From positions 1,623,044 to 1,687,043 of the forward strand of contig NZ_MEIY01000001.1 of assembly GCF_001752365.1 (NCBI RefSeq): 64,000 nt of DNA, in the 5' to 3' direction. Origin of the DNA: Marinobacter sp. X15-166B (lineage in GTDB: Bacteria; Pseudomonadota; Gammaproteobacteria; Pseudomonadales; Oleiphilaceae). Numbering within the stretch: the first letter of the stretch is position 1; each line of letters opens with the position of its first letter. This document shows, one piece after another, positions 17,507 to 26,985 of this stretch. The notes under the pieces are model-generated. The model saw nothing but the letters and a program-made list of their open reading frames with translations, had not been told where the DNA came from and made no database searches. Made by a program: the position numbers and the translations under genes.

Positions 17507-18814
17507 TCAGTCCTGGCGACGGTCAAACACCCGTTTGGCCTTGCCTTCGGAGCGACTCAGGGTGCCGCTGTCCTGCACGTGGACGGTGGTGCTGATGCCA
17601 ATGAACGATTTGATGTGGTGCGCCAGTTCGTTGGCCGCCTCGGTTTTGAGCTGCTCGCCTTCGGCGCCCCGCTTCAGTTCGACGCGGATATCCACGCAGT
17701 CCAGATTGCCTTTCTTGTACACCTCGATTTCGTAATGGGGCGCCAAAGCGTTGCACTTGAGCACCTGTTCCTCGATCTGGCTGGGGAACACATTAACGCC
17801 GCGGATGATCAGCATGTCGTCGCTGCGGCCGGTGATCTTGTCAATCCGGCGCATGGGGCGTGCACTGCCGGGCAGCAGCCGGGTCAGATCGCGGGTGCGG
17901 TAGCGCAGCACCGGCATGGCCACTTTGGTGAGCGAGGTGAACACCAGTTCGCCGTATTCGCCATCGGGCAGTACTTCACCGGTATCGGGATTGATGATCT
18001 CTGGATAGAAGTGGTCTTCCCAGATGGTCGGGCCGTCTTTGGTTTCCAGACACTCCATGCCCACCCCGGGGCCCATCACTTCCGACAAGCCGTAGATGTC
18101 GAGGGCCTGAATCCCCAGCCGGTCTTCCAGTTCGGCGCGCATTTCATTGGTCCAGGGTTCGGCCCCGAAAATGCCCAGGCGCAGAGGCAGGGCCTTCGGG
18201 TCAATGCCCTGGCGATCCATTTCGTCGGCAATGTTGAGCATGTAGGACGGGGTGACCATGATGATGTCCGGCGCAAAGTCCCGGATCAGTTGCACCTGCT
18301 TTTCGGTCTGGCCACCGGACATGGGGATGACGGTGCAGCCCAGGCGTTCGGCACCGTAATGGGCGCCCAGTCCGCCGGTGAACAGGCCGTAACCGTAGGC
18401 CACGTGGATCTTGTCACCGGCGCTGCCGCCGCCGGCGCGGATGGAGCGGGCCACTATGTCGGCCCAGGTATCGATGTCGCCCTGGGTGTAACCCACCACG
18501 GTGGGTTTGCCGGTCGTGCCGCTGGAGGCGTGCACACGCACCACCTGTTCCATGGGCACGGCGAACATGCCGAACGGGTAGTTGTCCCTGAGGTCCGCCT
18601 TAACGGTGAATGGCACTTTGGCGAGGTCTTCCAGGGAGTTGATGTCCATCGGCTTCAGATCAATGGCATCAAAGGCCTGGCGATAAAACGGCACGTTGGT
18701 GTAGGCGTGCCAGACACTCCAGCGCAGACGCTGGAGTTGCTCGTGGCGCAGTTCGTCCACACTGGCGGTTTCCATCCGGTCCAGTTTTCCGAGGTGTTGC
18801 ATGGGCAGATTCAT
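17507..18814 (-). CDS. paaK: Phenylacetate-CoA ligase PaaK
   Basis: 435 residues from MNLPMQHLGKLDRME, with AGGAA before the ATG; family members are 430-440. AMP-forming adenylating enzyme: the P-loop-like VHASSGTTGKPTVVGYT lies near residues 95-110, IYGLSEVMGPG is the aromatic-ligase motif, and the C-terminal domain has ITGRSDDMLIIRGVNVFPSQIE. It makes phenylacetyl-CoA from phenylacetate, ATP and CoA in the cytosol. The gene lies downstream of paaJ and is the last gene of the operon. Confidence 0.96.
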   Translation of the reverse strand: MNLPMQHLGKLDRMETASVDELRHEQLQRLRWSVWHAYTNVPFYRQAFDAIDLKPMDINSLEDLAKVPFTVKADLRDNYPFGMFAVPMEQVVRVHASSGTTGKPTVVGYTQGDIDTWADIVARSIRAGGGSAGDKIHVAYGYGLFTGGLGAHYGAERLGCTVIPMSGGQTEKQVQLIRDFAPDIIMVTPSYMLNIADEMDRQGIDPKALPLRLGIFGAEPWTNEMRAELEDRLGIQALDIYGLSEVMGPGVGMECLETKDGPTIWEDHFYPEIINPDTGEVLPDGEYGELVFTSLTKVAMPVLRYRTRDLTRLLPGSARPMRRIDKITGRSDDMLIIRGVNVFPSQIEEQVLKCNALAPHYEIEVYKKGNLDCVDIRVELKRGAEGEQLKTEAANELAHHIKSFIGISTTVHVQDSGTLSRSEGKAKRVFDRRQD

Positions 18815-18901
18815 GGTTGTTCCTGTGTTGTTCTTGTTGACCCGGCGTGTCACCGTGCCAGTTTCGGTTGTTACTCGGGCCCGGGGCTGGCCGGGCCGGG
18901 T

Positions 18902-20152
18902 TCATCGGTCGGCGCGGTCGACCCGTTCGATAATGAGCGCAATGCCCTGACCCACTCCGATGCACATGGTGCACAGCGCGTAGCGCGCACGCTGCCCCTG
19001 CTGGTGGCGGCGTTCCAGTTCGTGCAGGGCGGTGGTCACCAGGCGGGCGCCGCTCATCCCCAGAGGGTGCCCCAAAGCAATGGCGCCGCCGTTAGGGTTA
19101 ACGTGTTCGGCATCGTCGGGCAGGCCCAGATCGCGGAGCACAGCCAGCGCCTGGGCGGCGAAGGCTTCGTTCAGTTCGATGACGTCCATGTCCGCCAGCT
19201 CCAGCCCGGCCGTTTTCAGTACCTTGCGGGTGGCAGGTGCCGGCCCCATGCCCATGATGCGCGGTTCAACCCCGGCGGTGGCCATGGCGACGACCCGGGC
19301 ACGGGGGGTGAGCTGGTGCCGTTGCAGGGCTTCGCCACTGGCCAGCAACAGCGCGCAGGCGCCGTCGTTGACCCCGGAGGCATTACCGGCAGTGACGCTG
19401 CCGTGTTCACGGAAGGGCGTTCCCAGACTGGCCAGCTTTTCCAGGCTGGTTTCCCGGGGGTGCTCGTCGGTGTCCACGATGAGCGGATCCTGCTTGCGGC
19501 GGGGGACGCTGACCGGCACGATTTCTTGGTTAAAAAAGCCGGCTTGTTGCGCGGCGGCGGTGCGTTGCTGACTGCGCAGGGCGAAGGCGTCCTGATCTTG
19601 CCGGGAAATATTGAAATCGGCGGCCACGTTCTCGGCGGTTTCCGGCATGGAGTCAATGCCATACTGTTTTTTCAGCAGCGGATTGACGAACCGCCAGCCG
19701 ATGGTGGTGTCGAACAGTTCGGCGCTGCGGCTGAAAGCGGTGTCGGCCTTGGCCATCACAAACGGCGCCCGCGACATGGATTCCACGCCGCCGGCCAGCA
19801 TCAGCGCCGCTTCGCCGGTGCGCAACGCCCGGGCGGCACTGCCAATGGCGTCCATCCCGGAACCACACAGCCGGTTGATGGTGCTGCCCGGCACGTCAAT
19901 CGGCAGGCCGGCCAGCAACAGCGACATGCGGGCCACGTCGCGGTTGTCTTCACCAGCCTGGTTGGCGCAGCCGTAGAGCACATCGTCTATGGCGGTCCAG
20001 TCCAGATCGGGGTAACGGTCTGTCAGGGCTTTCATGGGAATGGCACCCAGATCGTCGGCTCGCACGGACGCCAGCGCGCCCCCGTAACGGCCAATGGGGG
20101 TGCGTACCGCGTCGATTATGTAGGCCTCTTGCAGAGGTTTGGGGTTGCTCAT
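18902..20152 (-). CDS. paaJ: PaaJ: 3-oxoadipyl-CoA thiolase
   Basis: 416-residue thiolase. Nucleophile Cys96 lies in NRLCGSGM, the [11 protein letters not shown] motif holds the catalytic His, and Cys397 is in [10 protein letters not shown]. It cleaves 3-oxoadipyl-CoA to acetyl-CoA and succinyl-CoA, and 3-oxo-5,6-dehydrosuberyl-CoA in the paa pathway. The family is shared with PcaF of the beta-ketoadipate pathway; the paa context supports PaaJ. Its ATG overlaps the paaI stop (ATGA). Confidence 0.95.
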   Translation of the reverse strand: MSNPKPLQEAYIIDAVRTPIGRYGGALASVRADDLGAIPMKALTDRYPDLDWTAIDDVLYGCANQAGEDNRDVARMSLLLAGLPIDVPGSTINRLCGSGMDAIGSAARALRTGEAALMLAGGVESMSRAPFVMAKADTAFSRSAELFDTTIGWRFVNPLLKKQYGIDSMPETAENVAADFNISRQDQDAFALRSQQRTAAAQQAGFFNQEIVPVSVPRRKQDPLIVDTDEHPRETSLEKLASLGTPFREHGSVTAGNASGVNDGACALLLASGEALQRHQLTPRARVVAMATAGVEPRIMGMGPAPATRKVLKTAGLELADMDVIELNEAFAAQALAVLRDLGLPDDAEHVNPNGGAIALGHPLGMSGARLVTTALHELERRHQQGQRARYALCTMCIGVGQGIALIIERVDRADR

Positions 20153-20595
20153 TGTGGGTCCTCCGACTGGATGACTGGGCCGCGCACCTGATAGGACTTG
20201 CCGCGAAACAGGGCGACGGTTTCGTTGTGCTGATTGCTGATGGTGATGTCGTACACCCCGGTGCGGTTGCCCCGGGATCGTTCCACTGCCCTGGCGGTCA
20301 GCAGATCGCCTTCCCGGGCACCAATCAGGTACTCGATGGAGCAGCCGGAGGCGACCGTGGCTTTGTTGTAGCTGTTGCAGGCAAAGGCAAAGGCCGAGTC
20401 AGCCAGCGTAAACAGGTAGCCGCCATGGCAGGAGCCGTGACCCTGAATCATGATGCCGGTGACCGGCATGGTAACCGTCGCCTCGCCGGGGGCGACCTGA
20501 ACAATTTCCATGCCCAGGTGGCGACTGGCTTCATCCCGGGCATAGATGGACTCGGCGCACTCCTGGGCCAGTTGTTGGGCTTGTGCGTCGCTCAT
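20149..20595 (-). CDS. paaI: PaaI: hotdog-fold acyl-CoA thioesterase
   Basis: 148 residues from [16 protein letters not shown]. Hotdog-fold thioesterase with the [19 protein letters not shown] segment that carries the active-site Asp. PaaI hydrolyses stalled ring-hydroxylated phenylacetyl-CoA to free CoA. Overlaps the paaH stop (ATGA) and the paaJ start, so coupling is likely. Confidence 0.93.
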   Translation of the reverse strand: MSDAQAQQLAQECAESIYARDEASRHLGMEIVQVAPGEATVTMPVTGIMIQGHGSCHGGYLFTLADSAFAFACNSYNKATVASGCSIEYLIGAREGDLLTARAVERSRGNRTGVYDITISNQHNETVALFRGKSYQVRGPVIQSEDPQ

Positions 20596-22112
20596 GAATA
20601 GAACCCTCGTTCGGCAAAGTGGTTGTTGCGTAACAGCAGTGCGGGCCGGTAGCGATCCTCGCCATAACTCTGCTGCAGGTGGGTCAGCACCTGGTGCACC
20701 CGACTGGTGCCGAGCTGGTCGCACCAGCGCAGCGGACCTTGCGGGTAGTTCAGGCCGGCTTTCATGGCCAGATCAATGTCACTGACCGAAGCCACGCCGT
20801 GCAGGACCGCGTCGGCGGCTTCGTTGGCGAGAGTGGCGACGGTGCGCATGACCACCAGCCCGGGGCGGTCGGCGACCTGACTCACCGCCAGACCGGCCGT
20901 TTGCAGCAGCGCACAGGCGTCATTGACCGCCTGGGCCGACGCTTGCGCGGCGGCCGCTACCGCGAGGCGGCTGGCGCTGGCGTAGTCAAACGCCAGGTCC
21001 AGCAATATCAGATTGGCGCAGGCTTCGGCCGCGGCGCGTTCCGTAGCCATCCGGCCGTCGGTCAGGGCCAGCACCGCATCGCCAAAGCGCAGGCGGCCGG
21101 GGCCGTCCCGTTCGATCACGGTGAGGCCGCAGTCACGCAAGCGGTTCACCAGAGGCGCCAGCGGCCCCGGGTCGCCTTCCACAATCAGGGTGTCGGCGGT
21201 GGCGCTCACCGTTGCCACGGTTGCGGGCTCTGGCTGGTGCGCACCGTCTGCGTAATCGTAAAACCCCCGGCCACTCTTGCGCCCCAGGCGACCGGCTTCC
21301 ACCAGTTCTTGCTGGACCAGTGAGGGCAAAAAGCGGGGATCCTGGTAGTAGGCGTTAAACACAGAGGAAGTCACCGCGTAATTCACATCGTGGCCGATGA
21401 GATCGGTCAACTCGAACGGCCCCATACGAAACCCGCCGGCCTCGCGTACGATGGCGTCCAGGGTGGCGCAATCGGCGGTCTGTTCCTGCAGCAGGCGCAG
21501 ACTCTCCGCATAAAACGGCCGGGCCACCCGGTTCACGATGAAGCCGGGGGTGGAGGTGGCCGTGACCGGCTTTTTGCCCCACTGGGCCGCCGTGGCGTAG
21601 ATGCAATCGGCCACCTGGTCGCTGGTGGCCAGACCTTTGATGACTTCCACCAGCGCCATCAGTGGCGCCGGATTGAAAAAGTGCATGCCCACCAGGCGTT
21701 CGGGGTGTGCCAGGTGGGCGCCCAGAGCCGTGACCGACAGGGACGAGGTGTTGGTGGCGAGAATGGTGTCTGCCGTGCACACCCCTTCCAGCTCGGTCAG
21801 CAAACTGCGCTTGATGTCCAGATTTTCGACAATGGCTTCGATGACCAGCCCGGCCTCGGCCAGTTCGTCAAGCGTATTCACCGGTTGGATCCGATCGAGC
21901 AGCGCATCCAGCGCCGCCTGGGGCATTTTTCCCTTATCCACCCGGCGTTGCAGTTGTCTGGCGATACCCTCACGGCCTGCGCGGGCGGCGCCCTCGCGCT
22001 GGTCCAGCAGTAGCACCCGGTGGCCGGCCTGAGCGGCCACCTGAGCAATACCGGAACCCATGGCGCCGGCGCCGATCACGGCAACGGCAATCTCAGTGGC
22101 AAGTGGTTGCAT
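20592..22112 (-). CDS. paaH: PaaH: 3-hydroxyadipyl-CoA dehydrogenase
   Basis: 506 residues, matching PaaH (about 475-510) and longer than single-domain HBDH. NAD-binding GAGAMGSGIAQVAA lies near the N-terminus; the C-terminal 3HCDH domain has the FIVNRVARPFYAESLRLL motif and a second, partial repeat after residue 320. It oxidises 3-hydroxyadipyl-CoA to 3-oxoadipyl-CoA with NAD+. Three bases separate it from paaG. Confidence 0.94.
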   Translation of the reverse strand: MQPLATEIAVAVIGAGAMGSGIAQVAAQAGHRVLLLDQREGAARAGREGIARQLQRRVDKGKMPQAALDALLDRIQPVNTLDELAEAGLVIEAIVENLDIKRSLLTELEGVCTADTILATNTSSLSVTALGAHLAHPERLVGMHFFNPAPLMALVEVIKGLATSDQVADCIYATAAQWGKKPVTATSTPGFIVNRVARPFYAESLRLLQEQTADCATLDAIVREAGGFRMGPFELTDLIGHDVNYAVTSSVFNAYYQDPRFLPSLVQQELVEAGRLGRKSGRGFYDYADGAHQPEPATVATVSATADTLIVEGDPGPLAPLVNRLRDCGLTVIERDGPGRLRFGDAVLALTDGRMATERAAAEACANLILLDLAFDYASASRLAVAAAAQASAQAVNDACALLQTAGLAVSQVADRPGLVVMRTVATLANEAADAVLHGVASVSDIDLAMKAGLNYPQGPLRWCDQLGTSRVHQVLTHLQQSYGEDRYRPALLLRNNHFAERGFYS

Positions 22113-22115
22113 GGT

Positions 22116-22907
22116 TCAGTTCCCCTTGAATTCGGGGGCGCGCTTTTCCATAAAGGCGGCTACGCCTTCGCGGTAGTCGTTGGTGCGCCCGGCCAGGCGC
22201 TGCAGGTCGCGCTCGACCAGCGCCTGTTCCTCGAAACTGTTGGTGGCGCTGGCGTGCAGCGCGCGCTTGATCAGCGCCAGGCCTTTGGTGGGCTGGCTGG
22301 CAAAATGGCGGGCCAGCTTCATGGCCTCGGCCTGCAGGTCGTCGTCGTCCACGCACTGCCAGATCATGCCCCACTGTTCCGCTTGTTCGGCGCTCAGTTT
22401 GTCGCCCAGCATCGCCAGACCTTTGGCGCGGGCCATGCCGACCAGCCGTGGCAAGGTCCAGGTGCCGCCGGAATCAGGAATCAGGCCGATTTTGCAAAAC
22501 GCCTGAATAAAGCTGGCGGAGCGGGCCGCCAGGGTGATGTCGCAGGCCAGCGCAATGTTGGCACCAGCCCCGGCGGCGACGCCGTTGACCGCACAGACAA
22601 CCGGCATGGGCAAATCCCGCAGGGATTGCAGCAGCGGGTTGTAGTATTTTTCAATGGACAACCCCAAATCGGGTGCAGCTTCACCGGGTTTGACGCTGCG
22701 ATCCGACAAGTCCTGACCGGCACAGAATCCACGTCCGTTACCGGTCAATAACAGAACCCGCACACTGGCGTCGTTGCGAATGGTTTTCAGCGCCGCCCGC
22801 ATCTGTTCATGCATGTCAACATTAAAACTGTTGAGGCTCTGGGGGCGGTTCAGGGTCACTTTGGCAATGCCCTGATCGATATCGAGAAGCACGCTCTGCT
22901 CGGTCAT
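22116..22907 (-). CDS. paaG: PaaG: 1,2-epoxyphenylacetyl-CoA isomerase
   Basis: 263 residues from MTEQSVLLDIDQGIAKVTLN. Crotonase fold with NGVAAGAGANIALACDITL (oxyanion-hole region) and ICKIG-like CKIGLIPDSGGTWTLPRLV. PaaG converts the ring epoxide to oxepin-CoA. It lacks one of the Glu residues typical of hydratases, as PaaG does. It follows paaF by 69 bases. Confidence 0.94.
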   Translation of the reverse strand: MTEQSVLLDIDQGIAKVTLNRPQSLNSFNVDMHEQMRAALKTIRNDASVRVLLLTGNGRGFCAGQDLSDRSVKPGEAAPDLGLSIEKYYNPLLQSLRDLPMPVVCAVNGVAAGAGANIALACDITLAARSASFIQAFCKIGLIPDSGGTWTLPRLVGMARAKGLAMLGDKLSAEQAEQWGMIWQCVDDDDLQAEAMKLARHFASQPTKGLALIKRALHASATNSFEEQALVERDLQRLAGRTNDYREGVAAFMEKRAPEFKGN

Positions 22908-22976
22908 GAAAAATCCTTGTGGTAGCCATGGCACCCGCCGCCATGCGGCGGATGGAAGTGGTGAATGAACCCGGGG

Positions 22977-23750
22977 TCAACGCCCGGAGAACGCTGGCTT
23001 GCGCTTGTTCTGAAAAGCCTCGAGGCCTTCGCGGCGATCGTCGGTCGCGGCCAGAATGGTAAAGGCGTGGCGCTCGAACCGCAGGCCGGCCGCCAGATCC
23101 ATATCCTCCGCACGCTGGACCGCCTCGCGAGCCAGTTGCACCGCAATGGGTCCCTTGGAGGCGATGGTGCGGCCGATCGCGACGGCGCGTTCAACGGTCA
23201 GTTCCGGCTGGCACACCTCACTCACCAGCCCCGCCTCCAGGGCCCGCTGGGCACTGATGGGTTCGCCGGTCAGCACCATCTGCATGGCCAGAGACTGGCC
23301 GACGGCGCGCACCAGCCGCTGGGTGCCGCCGGCCCCGGGCATGATGCCCAGGTTGATTTCCGGCTGGCCAAAGCGGGCGTTGTGGCCCGCAATCCGGATG
23401 TCGCCGTGCATGGCCAGTTCGCAGCCACCGCCCAGACAGAAGCCGTTCACCGCAGTGATCAGGGGTTTGGTAAAACGTGCGATACGGGCCCAGTGCTGGA
23501 CACGGGGGTCGGTCAGCATGCCGACCGTGTCGCGGGCGGCCATCTCATTGATGTCGGCACCGGCAGCAAACGCCCGCTCGCTGCCGGTAATAACCACCGC
23601 ACGGGTGTCAGGGTCCGCTTCCGCGGCGTCCAGCGCCTCACTGAGGGTTTCAAGCAGGGCGGTGTTGAGGGCGTTCAAGGCTTCGGGGCGATTCAGTGTT
23701 AACAGGCGAACGCCCTGATCCGGCCCGTGAGAGAGCAGTATCTGTGGCAT
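22977..23750 (-). CDS. paaF: PaaF: 2,3-dehydroadipyl-CoA hydratase
   Basis: 257-residue crotonase family enoyl-CoA hydratase starting MPQILLSHGPDQG. NGFCLGGGCELAMHGDI and the QPEINLGIMPGAGGTQRL motif contain the oxyanion Gly and the two catalytic Glu residues of a hydratase. It hydrates 2,3-dehydroadipyl-CoA to 3-hydroxyadipyl-CoA. It opens the paaFGHIJK operon, facing paaY across a 327-base control region. Confidence 0.93.
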   Translation of the reverse strand: MPQILLSHGPDQGVRLLTLNRPEALNALNTALLETLSEALDAAEADPDTRAVVITGSERAFAAGADINEMAARDTVGMLTDPRVQHWARIARFTKPLITAVNGFCLGGGCELAMHGDIRIAGHNARFGQPEINLGIMPGAGGTQRLVRAVGQSLAMQMVLTGEPISAQRALEAGLVSEVCQPELTVERAVAIGRTIASKGPIAVQLAREAVQRAEDMDLAAGLRFERHAFTILAATDDRREGLEAFQNKRKPAFSGR

Positions 23751-23830
23751 AGTGTTTCCGGTCTGACCTTGTTGTTGGTTGTCGGTATGGATGCCTACCC
23801 GTTGAGTTCTAGAAGAGTATAGGTTTGAAT

Positions 23831-23870
23831 TGATACCGGTCAATAGCTCTAGGGGTGATTTTTTGTATCA
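23831..23870. promoter_or_regulatory. Candidate PaaX operator upstream of paaF
   Basis: TGATAC (23831-23836) and GTATCA (23865-23870), perfect reverse complements 28 bases apart, matching the spacing upstream of paaA and livK. Confidence 0.5.
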
Positions 23871-24016
23871 CGTTGCAGGTGGGTGGTCGGGTACTGGTGA
23901 GCTTTACCCCCAAGATGTTGATTGTGAGGGGCGTTTATTTCGGGTGAGCGTACCTCGGCGTCCCGGATGCACAGCGCAGAGGCGCCGGCGACTGTTTCAG
24001 CGCGACAGGGTCGGGG

Positions 24017-24029
24017 TTTTGATACAAAA
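24017..24029. promoter_or_regulatory. TTTTG-ATA-CAAAA palindrome upstream of paaY
   Basis: Short palindrome containing TGATACAAAA, the same core as the distal arm of the paaF box on the opposite strand (23857-23870), about 50 bases before the paaY start. Possible single operator half or independent site. Confidence 0.4.
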
Positions 24030-24077
24030 TTGTCTGTTGCCCATGTAAAACTACAAACACGTTAAAAGGAGAGGTTT

Positions 24078-24668
24078 ATGCCCTGTTACCAGATTGACGG
24101 TGTCACGCCCGTGGTGCACCCGTCTGCTTATGTACACCCGAGTGCCGTGCTGATTGGCGATGTGCATATCGGACCGGATTGTTATGTCGGCCCTTGTGCG
24201 TCGCTGCGCGGCGACTTTGGTCGCATCGTGATGGAGCAGGGCGCCAACCTGCAAGACACCTGCGTGGTGCATGCGTTTCCCGGCCGGGATGCGGTAATCC
24301 ACCGCAATGGCCACATAGGGCATGGCGCGGTCTTGCACGGCTGCGTGATCGAAGAAGATGCCATGGTGGGCATGAACGCCGTGGTGATGGACGAAGCCGT
24401 GATTGCGGCACGCTCCATTGTGGGAGCCGCGGCCTTTGTGAAAGCCGGCTTCAGTTGTGAACCGGCTTCACTGATCGTGGGCTCGCCCGCCAAGGTGGTG
24501 CGTCAACTGAGTGAGAAAGAGGTGGGCTGGAAGCTGCGCGGCACCCAGGAATACCAGGCACTGACCCGGCGGTCGCTTGCAACCATGCAGGAATGCACAC
24601 CGCTGACCGAAATCGATGCGGAGCGGCCGCAATTGCAGGTGGGTGAGCACGATCTGAAAGACCAGTGA
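24078..24668 (+). CDS. paaY: PaaY: hexapeptide-repeat thioesterase
   Basis: 196-residue left-handed beta-helix protein with hexapeptide repeats (HPSAVLIGDVHIGPDCYVGP, GHIGHGAVLHGCVIEEDAMV). Histidines typical of gamma-carbonic-anhydrase-like zinc sites are present. PaaY is a thioesterase that hydrolyses ring-hydroxylated phenylacetyl-CoA dead-end products. AGGAGAGG precedes the ATG. It is divergent from paaF and probably under the same regulator. Confidence 0.92.
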   Translation: MPCYQIDGVTPVVHPSAYVHPSAVLIGDVHIGPDCYVGPCASLRGDFGRIVMEQGANLQDTCVVHAFPGRDAVIHRNGHIGHGAVLHGCVIEEDAMVGMNAVVMDEAVIAARSIVGAAAFVKAGFSCEPASLIVGSPAKVVRQLSEKEVGWKLRGTQEYQALTRRSLATMQECTPLTEIDAERPQLQVGEHDLKDQ

Positions 24669-24742
24669 GCGGAGTTCCGGGGTCTGAGCTTATAGCAAAA
24701 CATTATAGTTAGGTTCGTATTCATTCCTCCGAGGCGGATTTA

Positions 24743-24748
24743 TAATGG
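24743..24748 (+). promoter_or_regulatory. Candidate -10 box upstream of the rhodanese
   Basis: TATAAT, 36 bases before the rhodanese start. No convincing -35 at 16-18 bases. It marks where a promoter for the sulfur operon could be. Confidence 0.3.
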
Positions 24749-24783
24749 CCGTTCAAGTGGTTAGTGCAGCGGAGGAAACTTTC

Positions 24784-25740
24784 ATGTTACGGGTAATGGT
24801 CTTTATCGTCGGCCTGGTCGCCACATCCGCGTTCGCGGCCGCAGGCAAGGCGCCGCCGCTGGTGGATGCCGGCTGGCTCCATGCGCACCTCCAGGATGAA
24901 ACTCTGGTGGTGCTGGATATTCGCTCGGCGATCGACAATGGCGGAGATCGCAGCGGGTTTAATCAAGCGCACATACCCGGGGCGGTCTACAGCAATTACG
25001 CCACCGACGGTTGGCGTGAAACCCGCGAGGGAGTGCAGGGATTGTTACCGCCGGTTCGCAATGTGGAGCGTCTGATCGGCGGCCTGGGCATTGGCAATTC
25101 CCATACCGTGGTCATTGTCCCGGCCGGGACCGGGCCAACGGACTTCGGCAGCGCGGCCCGGGTCTACTGGACCTTCCGGGTGTTGGGCCACGATCAGGTG
25201 AGCATTCTCAACGGTGGCTTTGCCGGCTGGCAGGCGGCCGGTTATGACGTAGCTTCCGGTGACGGTGGCCAGCGGCCGGTCGCCAGCTTCCAGGGCGAAC
25301 TGCAGGAACACCTCATCGCCACCCTGGCCGAGGTTGAGCAGGCCCGTACCGAACAAGCCCAGTTGGTGGATGCGCGGCCCGAGGATTATTTCGGCGGGGA
25401 AACCCGGTCACCGGCGGCCAAGGCGCCTGGCACCCTCCCGGGAGCCCTCAATCTGCCCCATCACACCCTGCTCAGTGAGCAAAATCAGGCCTGGTATCTG
25501 GATGTGGCCCATCTGACCGAGCGGATCAATGAAGCGGAGCTCAATCGCGACGCGGAGACCATCGCTTTCTGCAACACCGGTCACTGGGCCGCGACCGACT
25601 GGTTTGTGCTCAGTGAAGTGGCCGGATTTGATCGCGTCGCCTTGTATGACGGCTCCATGGCCGAATGGTCTCAGGACAGCAGTCGGCCCATGCAGGTGGC
25701 CAAGCGCGGTCTGGGCAAGTTGCTAGACATTTTTAACTGA
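24784..25740 (+). CDS. Periplasmic rhodanese (thiosulfate sulfurtransferase)
   Basis: 318 residues from MLRVMVFIVGLVATSAFAAAG, a signal peptide. GGAGGAAA lies before this ATG; an ATG 13 codons upstream would bury the signal peptide and is rejected. Two rhodanese domains: the N-terminal one lacks a catalytic Cys (VPAGTGPTDFGSA at that loop), and the C-terminal one has Cys263 in FCNTGHWAA. Similar exported proteins sit next to YeeE/YedE transporters. It probably transfers sulfane sulfur from thiosulfate in the periplasm and hands sulfur or sulfite on; the exact role is inference. Confidence 0.85.
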   Translation: MLRVMVFIVGLVATSAFAAAGKAPPLVDAGWLHAHLQDETLVVLDIRSAIDNGGDRSGFNQAHIPGAVYSNYATDGWRETREGVQGLLPPVRNVERLIGGLGIGNSHTVVIVPAGTGPTDFGSAARVYWTFRVLGHDQVSILNGGFAGWQAAGYDVASGDGGQRPVASFQGELQEHLIATLAEVEQARTEQAQLVDARPEDYFGGETRSPAAKAPGTLPGALNLPHHTLLSEQNQAWYLDVAHLTERINEAELNRDAETIAFCNTGHWAATDWFVLSEVAGFDRVALYDGSMAEWSQDSSRPMQVAKRGLGKLLDIFN

Positions 25741-25751
25741 GCGGGGGTGAC

Positions 25752-26966
25752 ATGAATCAGGCGACCAACGCGCCCGCCGAAACGGCCCTGGCGCTCTGGC
25801 ATATTGACCGGTTTGTGGTGCTCACCGCGCTGGCCGGACTGGCGGTGCTGGGGGGATTGATCTGGCTGGAAACGGCGCCCTTCATGGTGGCGTTGTTTGC
25901 GCTGGGGGCACTGCTGGGGGTGGCACTCTACCACGGCGCTTTCGGCTTTACCGCTGGCTGGCGCAATCTGGTGGTGCACAAGCGTGGCGCGGGCATGCGC
26001 GCGCAACTGCTGCTGTTCGGTGTCACCTCCATCATCATGGTGCCCCTGCTGGCGCTGGGGAAAGATGGCATGGTGGGCGCCCTGGCCCCGGTGGGCACCT
26101 CGCTGGTGGTCGGTTCGTTCATTTTCGGAGTGGGCATGCAACTGGGGGGCGGCTGCGGTTCGGGCACCTTGTTCAGTGTCGGCGCCGGCAACCTGCGCAT
26201 GGTGGTCACGCTGGTGTTTTTTATTACCGGTGCGGTGCTCGGCTCCATCCACCTGCCCTGGTGGCTGGATCAGCCGGGGTATGACCCGATCCCCCTGGTG
26301 CGGAGTTTCGGGGTCAGCGGGGCGGTGCTGTTGCAACTGGCGGCGCTGGGGTTACTGACGCTGTGGGTTAACCGGGTGGAGCGCCGGGCCCACGGTCAGG
26401 TGCAACGGGAGGAATGGTTGTGGCGTAACCGCCAGCACGGCTTTTTCCGTACCCTGATCAGTGGCCGCTGGCCGTTTGTCTGGGCGATTGTGATCCTTGC
26501 CCTGGGCAATGTTCTCACCTTGCTGATCAGCGGGGCACCCTGGAGCATCGTGTTCGCGTTCAACGTCTGGGGTGCCAAAGCGGCTCAGGCCATCGGCGTT
26601 AACATGAGCCAGTTTGAATTCTGGCAGTGGTCTTATCCGGCGATGGCTCTGCACGACTCGGTGCTGGCCAATACCACCTCGGTGATGAATTTTGGTCTGT
26701 TGTTGGGGGCCATGCTGGCGGCCGGCCTGGCCAACCGGTTCAATGCCGCCAGTCGCCAAGCCATGGGCAAGCGTCCACTGCTGGCCGCGGTGATCGGCGG
26801 TCTGTTACTGGGTTACGGGGCCCGCCTGGGGTTCGGTTGTAACATCGGGGCCTTGTTCTCCGGTATTGCCTCCGCCAGCCTGCACGCGTGGGTCTGGTTT
26901 GCCTGTGCGTTTACCGGATCGCTGATCGGTATCCGCCTGCGGCCCTGGTTTCGCTTGCCAAATTGA
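25752..26966 (+). CDS. YeeE/YedE family (TsuA-like) sulfur transporter
   Basis: 404-residue membrane protein with about 11 hydrophobic segments in two repeats. Conserved cysteine motifs are GGGCGSGTLF (Cys135) and GFGCNIGALF (Cys363), the hallmark of the YeeE/YedE family, some members of which take up thiosulfate through a Cys relay. It follows the rhodanese by 11 bases, so the two are probably cotranscribed. Transport of thiosulfate or a related sulfur compound is inferred. Confidence 0.9.
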   Translation: MNQATNAPAETALALWHIDRFVVLTALAGLAVLGGLIWLETAPFMVALFALGALLGVALYHGAFGFTAGWRNLVVHKRGAGMRAQLLLFGVTSIIMVPLLALGKDGMVGALAPVGTSLVVGSFIFGVGMQLGGGCGSGTLFSVGAGNLRMVVTLVFFITGAVLGSIHLPWWLDQPGYDPIPLVRSFGVSGAVLLQLAALGLLTLWVNRVERRAHGQVQREEWLWRNRQHGFFRTLISGRWPFVWAIVILALGNVLTLLISGAPWSIVFAFNVWGAKAAQAIGVNMSQFEFWQWSYPAMALHDSVLANTTSVMNFGLLLGAMLAAGLANRFNAASRQAMGKRPLLAAVIGGLLLGYGARLGFGCNIGALFSGIASASLHAWVWFACAFTGSLIGIRLRPWFRLPN

Positions 26967-26985
26967 TTAGGGAGAGAAAGAAACT

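Larger units (their letters stand above)
23751..24077. promoter_or_regulatory. Divergent control region paaF / paaY
   Basis: 327 bases without a gene. It holds a TGATAC-N28-GTATCA inverted pair nearer paaF and a TTTTGATACAAAA palindrome nearer paaY (listed separately), and AGGAGAGG just before paaY. No other recognisable element. Confidence 0.65.

Noticed and set aside
17579-20191. 870-codon plus-strand open frame opposite paaK and paaJ
   Set aside because: It spans two clear genes and their intergenic gap, shows no domain, and is rich in Gly, His and Val as expected of a shadow frame.
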